Below are positions 45,643 to 53,190 of a stretch of 64,000 bases of DNA, piece after piece. How positions within the stretch are numbered: the stretch's first letter is position 1; every line of letters starts with the position of its first letter. The notes under the pieces are model-generated. The model was not told the origin of the DNA. It did no database searches and was given only the letters and a program-made list of their open reading frames with translations. Both the position numbers and the translations under genes were made by a program. Source of the stretch: Succinispira mobilis DSM 6222 (GTDB taxonomy: Bacteria > Bacillota > Negativicutes > Acidaminococcales > Succinispiraceae); the NCBI RefSeq assembly GCF_000384135.1, contig NZ_KB913028.1, positions 368,351-432,350 on the forward strand. Direction: 5' to 3'.

Positions 45643-46122
45643 ATGATTGAGATAAGAAAGATGCATAAAGATGACTTGAAAAATGTTTTGAAGTGGAGAA
45701 ACTCAAATATAGTAAGACAATCAATGCTTAACAAGGAAATAATAAAATGGGAGGAGCATTTAAAGTGGTTTGAAAAGTGTCAAAATGATGATAGAATCAC
45801 AAATCTTATTGTAGATAAAGATAAAAAGACAATAGGTGTTGTAAATATAATGGCAAATGATATTGAGTCGAAAAGTTGTTCATGGAGTATTTACTTAGCT
45901 GAAGAACAAGGTAAAGGCTTAGGTACAGCTATGGGATTTGCTGTTATTGATTATATAAAGAATATACTAAAATTAAAAAAAATATATGTTCAGGTATTAA
46001 AAGAAAATCTTATCAGTGTAGCTTTTCATAGAAAAATAGGATTTAGTTTAATTAATGAAACCAGTATAAATGTAAAAGAGCGAAGTGTAGATATTTTCAA
46101 TATGGAGATGAATATTGATTGA
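45643..46122 (+). CDS. pseH: GNAT N-acetyltransferase, PseH-like
   Basis: A 159-residue GNAT protein. Beginning IRKMHKDDLKNVLKWRNSN, it has an acetyl-CoA loop EEQGKGLGTAMGFAVIDY and a C-terminal VAFHRKIGFSLINE. In the pathway PseH acetylates the 4-amino group of the PseC product. It follows pseG by 16 bases and overlaps the formyltransferase gene by 4 bases. If that enzyme acts on the same amino group, this one may be redundant or used at a different step. Confidence 0.85.
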   Translation: MIEIRKMHKDDLKNVLKWRNSNIVRQSMLNKEIIKWEEHLKWFEKCQNDDRITNLIVDKDKKTIGVVNIMANDIESKSCSWSIYLAEEQGKGLGTAMGFAVIDYIKNILKLKKIYVQVLKENLISVAFHRKIGFSLINETSINVKERSVDIFNMEMNID

Positions 46123-46814
46123 ATAAAAATATAGTAATTGCAGGCAATAAGTCTTGGAATAAAAGTTTTTTAGAAGAATTGTTAAGCGCAACAGGGCAAA
46201 ATATAATAATGATTACTAAAGCTGAAGAACTTAACTATGAAAACTTAGTTAAGTTAGACTTGCGATACATATTTTTTTTCCACTGGTCAAATTTAATTCC
46301 AGCAGAAATATATGAAAACTTTGAGTGTGTTATTTTTCATATGACAGATGTGCCCTTTGGTAGAGGTGGTAGTCCATTACAAAACCTAATTGCAAGAGGT
46401 ATATATGAAACAAAACTAACTGCACTAAAGTGCGTTAAAGATCTAGATGCAGGCCCAGTATATTTAAAAAAATCCTTGTCTTTGCACGGTAATGCGGAAG
46501 AGATATACTTAAGAGCAACTAGGTTAAGTGCTGAGATGATGCTTGAGATTTTAAGTAAAGAAATTATACCTGAAGAACAAAAGGGTGAACCTACTATCTT
46601 CAAGAGAAGGAAACCAGAAGAAGGAAATATAGTAGGTAAGGATAATTTGCAAGAAATTTATGACTTTATTAGAATGCTAGATGCCGAAGGGTATCCGAGA
46701 GCTTTTTTAAATATAGGCAAAATAAACTTGGAATTTGAACGTGCTGCACTTAAAGATGGGTACATAAAAGCAGATGTAACAATACGCCTTAGAGGAGCTG
46801 AAGAGCATGAATAA
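46119..46814 (+). CDS. Formyltransferase-family enzyme in the pseudaminic acid cluster
   Basis: A 231-residue protein with a TTG start overlapping pseH. It has a formyl_trans_N fold: FHMTDVPFGRGGSPLQNLI aligns with the catalytic NxHxSLLP-RG segment of methionyl-tRNA formyltransferase, and LDAGPVYLKKSL holds the conserved Asp. His and Asp are present, but the expected Asn appears replaced by Ile in VIFH. It would move formyl from N10-formyl-tetrahydrofolate to a sugar amine, giving an N-formamido group. Its neighbours suggest action on a nonulosonic acid precursor. Confidence 0.75.
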   Translation: MNKNIVIAGNKSWNKSFLEELLSATGQNIIMITKAEELNYENLVKLDLRYIFFFHWSNLIPAEIYENFECVIFHMTDVPFGRGGSPLQNLIARGIYETKLTALKCVKDLDAGPVYLKKSLSLHGNAEEIYLRATRLSAEMMLEILSKEIIPEEQKGEPTIFKRRKPEEGNIVGKDNLQEIYDFIRMLDAEGYPRAFLNIGKINLEFERAALKDGYIKADVTIRLRGAEEHE

Positions 46815-47499
46815 AGTTTTAGTTGTAGCAGCACATCCAGATGATGAGCTACTAGGTTGTGGGGGAACAATAATTAAGCATATCATAGCTGGAGATGAAG
46901 TTCATATTTTAATTATGGCAGAGGGGATTACTAGTAGAGATGAATCTCGAAATGAAGGGCTAAGAAAACTTGAACTAGAAGAATTGCATAATGTGTCTGA
47001 GAAAGTTTGTAAATTTTTAGGTGCGAAAAGTTTAAAAATGCTGAACTTTCCAGACAATAGAATGGATAGTGTAGCTTTGTTAGATATTATAAAACCAATT
47101 GAAGAAATTGTAGAAGCCGTTAAACCTAGCATTGTATATACGCATCACGCAGGCGATGTAAATATTGATCATGTAATAACTAATAGAGCAGTTATTACAG
47201 CTTGTAGGCCATTACCTGATACTAGTGTTAAAGAAATATTATTTTTTGAAACTTTATCTAGTACAGATTATCAGATAGCCAATCACAATAATTATTTTAT
47301 GCCTAATTGGTATGTTGAGTTTGAAGAAATTATCTTAAATAAAAAGCTGAAAGCTCTAGAATTTTATTCTGCAGAAATGCGACTTTGGCCACACACAAGA
47401 TCATATGAAGCAGTAGAATATTTGGCTAAATATCGAGGCAGCTCCGTGGGGAAAAAATATGCAGAAGCTTATGTTTTAGGCAGAAAAATTATTGACTAG
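46807..47499 (+). CDS. PIG-L (LmbE-like) N-deacetylase
   Basis: A 230-residue PIG-L family zinc deacetylase. AAHPDDELLGCGGTI has the metal-binding His-Pro-Asp-Asp-Glu, and HHAGDVNIDH provides the third His. PIG-L enzymes remove acetyl groups from GlcNAc-type substrates. Its start overlaps the formyltransferase end by 8 bases, so the two are translationally coupled. The pairing suggests removing an N-acetyl and replacing it with N-formyl, though the exact substrate is unknown. Confidence 0.85.
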   Translation: MNKVLVVAAHPDDELLGCGGTIIKHIIAGDEVHILIMAEGITSRDESRNEGLRKLELEELHNVSEKVCKFLGAKSLKMLNFPDNRMDSVALLDIIKPIEEIVEAVKPSIVYTHHAGDVNIDHVITNRAVITACRPLPDTSVKEILFFETLSSTDYQIANHNNYFMPNWYVEFEEIILNKKLKALEFYSAEMRLWPHTRSYEAVEYLAKYRGSSVGKKYAEAYVLGRKIID

Positions 47500-47510
47500 G
47501 AAGTGAGTTA

Positions 47511-48536
47511 ATGTTTTCAAAATTAAAAGACAAACCTTTTATAATAGCAGAAATGTCGGGAAATCATAATCAGTCTTTAGAACGAGCATTGGAAATTGTG
47601 GAAGCTGCCGCAAAAGCAGGTGCAGATGCAATTAAGTTGCAAACCTATACAGCTGATACCATGACTCTAGATATTTCTGAAGGCGAATTTTTTATCGAGG
47701 ATAAAAATAGCCTGTGGGCAGGACGGTCTTTATATGATTTATATCAAGAAGCGCATACTCCTTGGCAGTGGCACAAACCGATTTTTGATAAATGCAAAGA
47801 ATTGGGTATTATTGGCTTTAGTACACCTTTTGATGCTACAGCAGTTGATTTTCTAGAAGAATTAGAGGTTCCTTGCTATAAAATAGCATCTTTTGAGAAC
47901 ACCGATTTAGAATTGATAAAAAAAGTAGCTAAAACAGGTAAGCCGCTTATTATCTCGACAGGGATGACTACCGTAGCTGAATTAGCTGACTTAGTTCAGA
48001 CGGCAAAAGAAAATGGTTGTAAAGAGCTTATTTTATTAAAATGCACCAGTAGCTATCCAGCAACTCCTGAGGGGACAAATTTACTAACCATTCCGCATAT
48101 GAAGCAATTATTTGATTGTGAGGTTGGATTGTCAGATCATACAATGGGTATTGGGGTAAGTCTAGCAAGCGTAGCTTTAGGGGCAGCTGTTATTGAAAGA
48201 CATTTTACTTTAGCTAGAGCTGATGGTGGAGTTGATTCGGCATTTTCTTTAGAACCAGCAGAACTAAAGCAGTTAGTAGAAGAAGCATTGAAAGTTAAGC
48301 AAGCCTTAGGTCAGGTGAGTTACCAAGTTGCTGAGCAAGAGAAGAAAAGTTTGCAGTTTAGAAGGAGTTTATATTTTATCGAAGATATTAAAGCTGGAGA
48401 AGTAATTACAGAAAAAAATATGCGGGCTATTAGGCCAGGACTAGGATTAAGTCCTAAATATTATAGATTTTTTATTGGGAAAACAGTTGTAAGTGATGTA
48501 GCTCGCGGAACGGCAGTTAAATTTGACAAAGTATAA
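47511..48536 (+). CDS. pseI: Pseudaminic acid synthase, PseI
   Basis: A 341-residue NeuB-family enzyme. The barrel (IIAEMSGNHNQSLERALEIVEAAAKAGADAIKLQT) and the SDHTMG and ERHFTL segments form the PEP and Mn site, and an SAF antifreeze-like domain forms the C-terminus (from about residue 280). It condenses the PseG product with phosphoenolpyruvate to give pseudaminic acid. It shares the EMSGNHN start of PseI rather than of NeuB sialic acid synthases. It lies 11 bases after the deacetylase gene and ends the pathway set. Confidence 0.94.
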   Translation: MFSKLKDKPFIIAEMSGNHNQSLERALEIVEAAAKAGADAIKLQTYTADTMTLDISEGEFFIEDKNSLWAGRSLYDLYQEAHTPWQWHKPIFDKCKELGIIGFSTPFDATAVDFLEELEVPCYKIASFENTDLELIKKVAKTGKPLIISTGMTTVAELADLVQTAKENGCKELILLKCTSSYPATPEGTNLLTIPHMKQLFDCEVGLSDHTMGIGVSLASVALGAAVIERHFTLARADGGVDSAFSLEPAELKQLVEEALKVKQALGQVSYQVAEQEKKSLQFRRSLYFIEDIKAGEVITEKNMRAIRPGLGLSPKYYRFFIGKTVVSDVARGTAVKFDKV

Positions 48537-48550
48537 ATAAGGAGCATGTT

Positions 48551-49387
48551 GTGATAAATAAATTTGTGAAAAGAAATATTTTGAATATAAAAAAGAGCAA
48601 AATATATGACAAACTAAAAACACTGTATTTCGAATATAAATATAAGGATATTCTAGTTGAAAATAAAAAAATTGAAAATAAATATTTAGGAGAAAGGTGC
48701 TTTATTATAGGTAATGGCTCATCAATAAAATATATGGATTTGAAAAAGTTAAAAAACGAATTCACATATGCGGTTAATAGTTTACACAAGCATGAAGAAA
48801 TAAAAGAAATAAATATTAAATTTTATGGGTTTATAGAACCGTTAAAAGCATTAGAGAGTTATGGTGAAAAATCCGAATTTTATCCAGACAATTATTTTAC
48901 GGAAGTTAGCAAAACTTTTAATGATAGTAAAACAATCATTTTTCTTAATGCCGATGCTTCTGCCTATATTGAAAAATCAAGATTTTTATCTGATAATGAA
49001 ATATACTATATATTGGGGAAGAAAAGCATAGGGTTGTCAAATAAAAGTGAGATTAATGAAGATATCAGTAAGGCTAATTCATTTATGGATGGGGTAATAT
49101 ATTCGGCTATTTGCAACTGTGTATATATGGGATTTAAGGAAATTTATTTTTTAGGTTGTGACTGTGATTGGTATTTAAAAAAACGTGAAGCTCATTTTTA
49201 CGAAGAAATTTGCATAGACAGTAGAAGTAATGAGGAGCTAATGTATGCTAATTATCAGACTTTACGGAAGTGGAGATTAGTTACAAGTTATTTTAAGGAT
49301 AAGGGCATTAAGATATATAATATAGGCATAGGTGGAGAAAACGATACATGCGAAAGAGTAGATTACAATAAATTTAATTTTAAATAA
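48551..49387 (+). CDS. DUF115/MptE-like protein, candidate nonulosonic acid transferase
   Basis: A 278-residue protein starting at GTG with AAGGAG 6 bases upstream. Residues 45-60 have CFIIGNGSSIKYMD, a glycine-rich start like that of DUF115 (PF01973) and sialyltransferase-like proteins, and FKEIYFLGCDCDWYL near residue 205 is typical of the same fold. In flagellin glycosylation Maf proteins with DUF115 domains transfer pseudaminic acid to protein. It directly follows pseI, so it may transfer the product of this cluster. It is more AT-rich than the pse genes. The activity is unproven. Confidence 0.6.
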   Translation: MINKFVKRNILNIKKSKIYDKLKTLYFEYKYKDILVENKKIENKYLGERCFIIGNGSSIKYMDLKKLKNEFTYAVNSLHKHEEIKEINIKFYGFIEPLKALESYGEKSEFYPDNYFTEVSKTFNDSKTIIFLNADASAYIEKSRFLSDNEIYYILGKKSIGLSNKSEINEDISKANSFMDGVIYSAICNCVYMGFKEIYFLGCDCDWYLKKREAHFYEEICIDSRSNEELMYANYQTLRKWRLVTSYFKDKGIKIYNIGIGGENDTCERVDYNKFNFK

Positions 49388-49403
49388 TTTTTTAAATTAG
49401 GAC

Positions 49404-49431
49404 TTTACTTTTTCTCGATTTGCAATATAAT
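49404..49431 (+). promoter_or_regulatory. Promoter with weak -35 before the sigma-like gene
   Basis: TATAAT is at 49426-49431, with TTTACT 16 bases upstream. Transcription would start close to 49438, exactly at the base of the following hairpin. Confidence 0.45.
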
Positions 49432-49438
49432 ACAGTTA

Positions 49439-49488
49439 AAAGTTGTCTTGCTAAGGACATTAACCTTAGGCGAGGCAGCTTTTTTTTA
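49439..49488 (+). terminator. Strong hairpin with T-run: attenuator-like element
   Basis: A stem of about 18 bp with one bulge (arms 49439-49456 and 49464-49483) is followed by eight T. It lies between a TATAAT box and the ribosome site of the sigma-like gene, so transcripts from that promoter should stop early unless the hairpin is bypassed. It might instead end readthrough from 49387. Confidence 0.75.
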
Positions 49489-49511
49489 TTTTTATATTGG
49501 GAGGGACAATC

Positions 49512-49916
49512 ATGAAAACAGTTAAGTACAATTTTTGTGTAGGCAAAATGCAAGAATTTAGGGTGGAAGACTATTGGGCAGAATATATCCAAGAATTAAA
49601 TCGACAAGAGTACAATAATGATCATGCTGAGACTCGAAGACATACTAGTTATTGTGAGAACCAACATAACATAGCAACTGAATATCAATTGGTTGAAAAT
49701 CTTGTAATAAATAGAGAAGTTAAGCAATTAATAGAAAATATTTTAGAAAAACTTGAACCAACACAAAGAAAATTAATCGAAAAAATTTATTTGGAAAATA
49801 TTTCTTTGCGTGAAATTGCCCATGTTTTGGGCGTTAGTGAAGCCGCGATATCTCATCGGCGTGACCGCGCTTTGGCTAAATTAAGAAAATATTTTGATAA
49901 GGGGGTTAATTTTTAG
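49512..49916 (+). CDS. Sigma-70 region 4-like regulator
   Basis: A 134-residue protein. Residues 60-130 match sigma factor region 4: LEPTQRKLIEKIYLENISLREIAHVLGVSEAAISHRRDRALAKLRKY, with a helix-turn-helix. There is no clear region 2, and the N-terminal 55 residues are unrecognised, so this may be a phage-like late regulator rather than a complete sigma factor. GGGAGG lies 7 bases before the ATG. An attenuator-like hairpin sits upstream. It is the first gene of a cassette with amidase, ArpU-like, DUF1659, DUF2922 and YvrJ genes. Confidence 0.75.
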   Translation: MKTVKYNFCVGKMQEFRVEDYWAEYIQELNRQEYNNDHAETRRHTSYCENQHNIATEYQLVENLVINREVKQLIENILEKLEPTQRKLIEKIYLENISLREIAHVLGVSEAAISHRRDRALAKLRKYFDKGVNF

Positions 49917-49978
49917 CTTGGAGAAGGCTTATAGGTAGAGAGACTTTTTTAAAACAAATTGCAAAGGAGGGAGAGAAG

Positions 49979-50285
49979 ATGATACAGGAGCTAATAATGC
50001 AGTTTCGAACTAATACTAAGGCAGATATTCGAATATCAGGAATTGATTTTAACAGTTACCCAAGCTTTGCCAACTAAGATGTAATGTACTTGGGTAAGCA
50101 CAATTATTAACTTGAATCCCTAGCAAAAATCTAATTGGTGAAATTACTGTTGTAAGTAATAAGCCCAAGGTAGGTTATCTTAATCTTTGCCAGAGTGAAA
50201 TATAGGAATTCAAGCGGCACAGTTTAAAAAAGTCTATCAACAATTAAGGAGTTTAGTAAGGGTGGAAACTGCGTTAGGGCAATAA
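49979..50285 (+). pseudogene. Decayed gene between sigma-like and amidase genes
   Basis: The 458-base gap 49917-50374 holds a 32-codon frame (49979-50077) with a perfect AAAGGAGGGAG ribosome site. Coding-like fragments in other frames follow: NLIGEITVVSNKPKVGYLNL from 50128 and IGIQAAQFKKVYQQLRSLV from 50202. The fragments run in order in three different frames, so a small gene of roughly 100 codons has probably been broken by frameshifts and stops. I do not recognise the family. The remaining 90 bases carry only the amidase ribosome site. Confidence 0.4.
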
Positions 50286-50374
50286 TTTTAAACACAAATT
50301 GAATAAGTTTAACTTAGCAAAATGACTAATTAAAATCAAGAAAACAGGGAATATTGGAGGTTTTAAATTAAAAA

Positions 50375-50899
50375 ATGAAAATAACAATTAATGCAGGGCA
50401 TAGTGAAGTTGATCCAGGGGCAATTGGCAGCCGCGGTACGTTTGAGGCTACTGTTTGTCGGCAAATATCACAATTGTTTGAACAGGAACTATTAAAGCGC
50501 GGACACCAAGTACAATTCTTACAATTAGATGACTTAGAGGTAGTATGTCAACAGGCCAATGCCTATGAACCAGAACTATTTATTAGTTTACACGCTAATG
50601 CGCATGGCAATAGGCAGGCTCAAGGAACTGAGTGCTATTATTATGAAGAAAGTAATGATGGCGAGTTACTGGCAGTATGTTTGCAACAGGCGTTAGTTGC
50701 AACTTTGCAATTGCGAAATCGTGGGGTTAAGACAGCTAATTTTTATGTGCTAACTTTTACACAGGCACCTGCGGTTTTAGTGGAATTGGCATTTATCAGT
50801 AATCCTTATGAAGAAAATTTATTATGTACTAAACAACAAAGTTTTGTGCAAGCCTTACTGACTGGGCTAGAAGATTATCTAAAAATTAAGCAGTTATAG
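50375..50899 (+). CDS. N-acetylmuramoyl-L-alanine amidase (Amidase_3), no signal peptide
   Basis: A 174-residue AmiC/CwlC-type zinc amidase consisting only of the catalytic domain. His9 (INAGHSE), Glu24 (TFEA) and His73 (LHANA) are the zinc ligands, and Glu in VLVELAFISN is the catalytic base. It cuts the bond between muramic acid and the stem peptide. No signal peptide or cell-wall-binding repeats are present, as in phage endolysins that reach the wall through a holin. GGAGG lies 14 bases before the ATG. It precedes an ArpU-like regulator gene by 8 bases. Confidence 0.87.
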   Translation: MKITINAGHSEVDPGAIGSRGTFEATVCRQISQLFEQELLKRGHQVQFLQLDDLEVVCQQANAYEPELFISLHANAHGNRQAQGTECYYYEESNDGELLAVCLQQALVATLQLRNRGVKTANFYVLTFTQAPAVLVELAFISNPYEENLLCTKQQSFVQALLTGLEDYLKIKQL

Positions 50900-50907
50900 G
50901 TGAGTAG

Positions 50908-51225
50908 ATGAATAGTGTACAAAAAAATTATATAGAATTTGAGTTAGCTAATTATCAAAGAAATTTACAAACTTTGCAAGATTTAGATAAGCATACGGAC
51001 TTAAATAGTATTGTTTGGCAAAGACTAAGACTAGTTACGGAAGGGATTACTTTGGCTTTGGCGGATTTAACGCCAGAATTACAAAGGTTTATGCAATTAA
51101 AATATGGACAAAACAAGCACTATACCACAGCTGGTTTGGCATACCAACTCCATGTATCCGAGCGGACAATTCAGCGCTGGCACAATGAAGTGTGTTATCA
51201 AGTAGCTAAATATATTGGCTTTTAG
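50908..51225 (+). CDS. ArpU/RinA-like phage-type transcriptional regulator
   Basis: A 105-residue protein. A C-terminal helix-turn-helix (TTAGLAYQLHVSERTIQRWHNEVCYQVAKYIGF) follows a helical N-terminus, the arrangement of ArpU and RinA late transcription activators of Gram-positive phages. It lies 8 bases after the amidase gene in a cassette that also encodes a sigma region 4-like protein. Its target may be the lysis-like module around it. The assignment rests on general pattern and size. Confidence 0.6.
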   Translation: MNSVQKNYIEFELANYQRNLQTLQDLDKHTDLNSIVWQRLRLVTEGITLALADLTPELQRFMQLKYGQNKHYTTAGLAYQLHVSERTIQRWHNEVCYQVAKYIGF

Positions 51226-51293
51226 CTTGTCGGAAACTTGGCGTTTGCAAACTTACTTTAGGTGTATTCTAAACACAGAAAGGAGGTGAGCAG

Positions 51294-51512
51294 ATGGCAG
51301 TTGAAAAAGTTTGTGAAAAATCCAGCTTAAGCTTGCTCGTGCAAGTTGGAACCTTAGCTAATGGACTACCTAAGTATAAGGCTTATGGCTACAATAATAT
51401 TGCGGAATCAGTTTCTGATGAAGCAGTACATACTGTAGCTTTAGAGTTAGCTAAACTCTTTAAGCCAGATATTGCTAAAGTAGTTCGGCATGATGCGGGC
51501 ACTTTAGCCTAA
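51294..51512 (+). CDS. DUF1659 family protein
   Basis: A 72-residue protein of the Firmicute DUF1659 family: LSLLVQVGTLANGLPKYKAYGYNNI then SDEAVHTVALELAKLF, with its typical C-terminal RHDAGTL. AAAGGAGGTG lies 5 bases before the ATG. It adjoins a DUF2922 gene, as in many Bacilli and Clostridia. The function is unknown; the size and lack of a signal suggest a structural or regulatory cytosolic protein. Confidence 0.82.
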   Translation: MAVEKVCEKSSLSLLVQVGTLANGLPKYKAYGYNNIAESVSDEAVHTVALELAKLFKPDIAKVVRHDAGTLA

Positions 51513-51548
51513 GCTTAGGGGTAAAAATTAAGAAAGGAGGGTAAGCAG

Positions 51549-51767
51549 ATGGCGCAAAGTTTGCAAATGGTGTTTAAAACTGTAGCTGGCAAAAGTTTAT
51601 CGTTAATGGTCAATGATCCGAAAGAAAACTTGACTAAAGCTGAAGTAGAAGCGGTGATGCAGGCTGTAATTGCTAGTGGGGCAATTGAAACAGCTAAAGG
51701 CGATAAACCAGCAGCAATCAAAGAAATATTCGTAATTAGCAAAGATAAGCAGTTGTTATCAGCCTAG
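51549..51767 (+). CDS. DUF2922 family protein
   Basis: A 72-residue protein matching DUF2922: LQMVFKTVAGKSLSLMVNDPKENLTKAEVEAVMQAVIASG. AAGGAGGGTAAG lies 5 bases before the ATG. It follows the DUF1659 gene by 36 bases, and these two families occur together in Firmicutes next to small YvrJ proteins. No function is known. Confidence 0.82.
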   Translation: MAQSLQMVFKTVAGKSLSLMVNDPKENLTKAEVEAVMQAVIASGAIETAKGDKPAAIKEIFVISKDKQLLSA

Positions 51768-51784
51768 TCTGCTGAAAGATGCCT

Positions 51785-51937
51785 ATGCAAGAGACGGATT
51801 TGCTGAGTATTATCGCAAACTTCGGCTTTCCTATGGCACTGAGTTGGTATCTATTATTGCGCATGGAGCGTAAACTAGATATGCTAACTGAAGTAATCAA
51901 TAGACTAAGCAATTTGCTAAATGAAAAAATTAAATAA
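51785..51937 (+). CDS. YvrJ family small membrane protein
   Basis: A 50-residue protein. An N-terminal helix (LLSIIANFGFPMALSWYLLLRME) spans the membrane and a charged amphipathic helix follows (RKLDMLTEVINRLSNLL). This is the YvrJ pattern and is also close to UviB/BhlA-type holins. GAAAG lies 6 bases before ATG 51785; ATG 51779 is in frame and possible. With the leaderless amidase nearby, a holin-like release role is an inference. Confidence 0.75.
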   Translation: MQETDLLSIIANFGFPMALSWYLLLRMERKLDMLTEVINRLSNLLNEKIK

Positions 51938-51938
51938 G

Positions 51939-52019
51939 AAAAAGATAGTTAATAGCGTAAGCAAGACACTTCTAAGGTTAGATTGCAAGATCTAATAAAT
52001 AGCTATTAACTATCTTTTT
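51939..52019 (+). terminator. Terminator with a perfect 18-bp stem closing the cassette
   Basis: Arms 51939-51956 and 52002-52019 are perfectly complementary, the second running into TTTTTT. The 45-base loop holds a smaller hairpin (TTAGA/TCTAA). It starts two bases after the YvrJ stop. Confidence 0.8.
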
Positions 52020-52128
52020 TCTTGTTAATTGAAGGTTATATATAGGAAAAAAAGCGATAAAATGATATAATTAAATGTAAATTTTGAAAAACGGAAAATA
52101 AAATATAGAGGGTAGGAAATAATTAAAT

Positions 52129-53079
52129 ATGGGTACAATTAATGAAGAATATATCTCAGTGGAAAATCTTAAACATGAAAGATTTGCGCCAATTGTGCTA
52201 TTTGTTTACAATCGGCCTTGGCATACGCAGCAAACAGTAGAAGCCTTGCAAAAGAATGTATATGCAGCTGAAAGCGAACTTATTATTTATGCGGATGCGG
52301 CGAAAAATGCTCAAGCTGAAGAAAAAGTGCAAGAAGTAAGAAAATATATAAAGAGCATTACTGGATTTAAAAGTGTAAAAATAATAGAGCAAAAAACTAA
52401 CTAAGGATTGGCTAATAGTATAATTAACGGTGTCACAGAGGTTGTGAACAAGTATGGGCGAATTATTGTCTTAGAAGATGATATAGTGACTTCAAAATGG
52501 TTTTTAAAGTATATGAATGATGCCTTAGAAGTTTACAAAGATGAAGAAAAAGTTATGACTATTGGAGGGTATTTGTATCCTATTGATAATAAAAGTCTCT
52601 CAACTCCATTTTTTCTTAAAAAAGGGAATTGTTGGGGCTGGGCTACTTGGTCAAGGGCATGGGCTTACTTTGAACGTAATCCAGATAAATTGGTAAAAAA
52701 TTTTGATAGTGTCAAAATTAAAAAATTTAATTTTGACAATGAAGAGAATATATGGGGGCAGGTTTTAGATAATATTGACGGGAAAATATATACATGGGCT
52801 GTGTTTTGGAGTGCTATAATGTTTTTAAAAGATGGGCTAATACTTCATCCAAATGAATCGATGACAAAAAACATTGGCTTGGATGGTTCAGGAGTTCACT
52901 GTCAAGCAGATAACAAATATTTAACTACTAAGTTGTCTGATGAGCTTAAATATCTACCATTAGTTATTGCAGAGAGTTATGAAGGATATATTATTTTTAA
53001 AAAGTTTTTTCATGATAATAGATTAACATTATGGAAAAGAATAAAAAATAAATTGAAAAAAATTTTAGTTAGTCTGTAA
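52129..53079 (+). pseudogene. Glycosyltransferase broken by an in-frame nonsense codon
   Basis: Two parts in one frame, 52129-52404 and 52405-53079, are separated only by TAA at 52402-52404. The first holds PIVLFVYNRPWHTQQTVEAL and IIYADAAKN, the start of a GT-A sugar transferase. The second resumes GLANSIINGVTEVVNKYGRIIVLEDDIVTSKWFLKYMN and carries the DxD-type EDD. In relatives the TAA position is usually a coding residue between KN and GLANSI. A sequencing error or recoding are alternatives. It is the first gene after the cassette terminator. Confidence 0.75.
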
Positions 53080-53190
53080 TTTTTATTGTGTAAAAAACTA
53101 ACCATCCAAGAAATATTATTAATTAGCAAATTAATAAACTGCAATGATGAAATATGTAGATTATAATAACTTCAACTGAATGGAGAAAAA

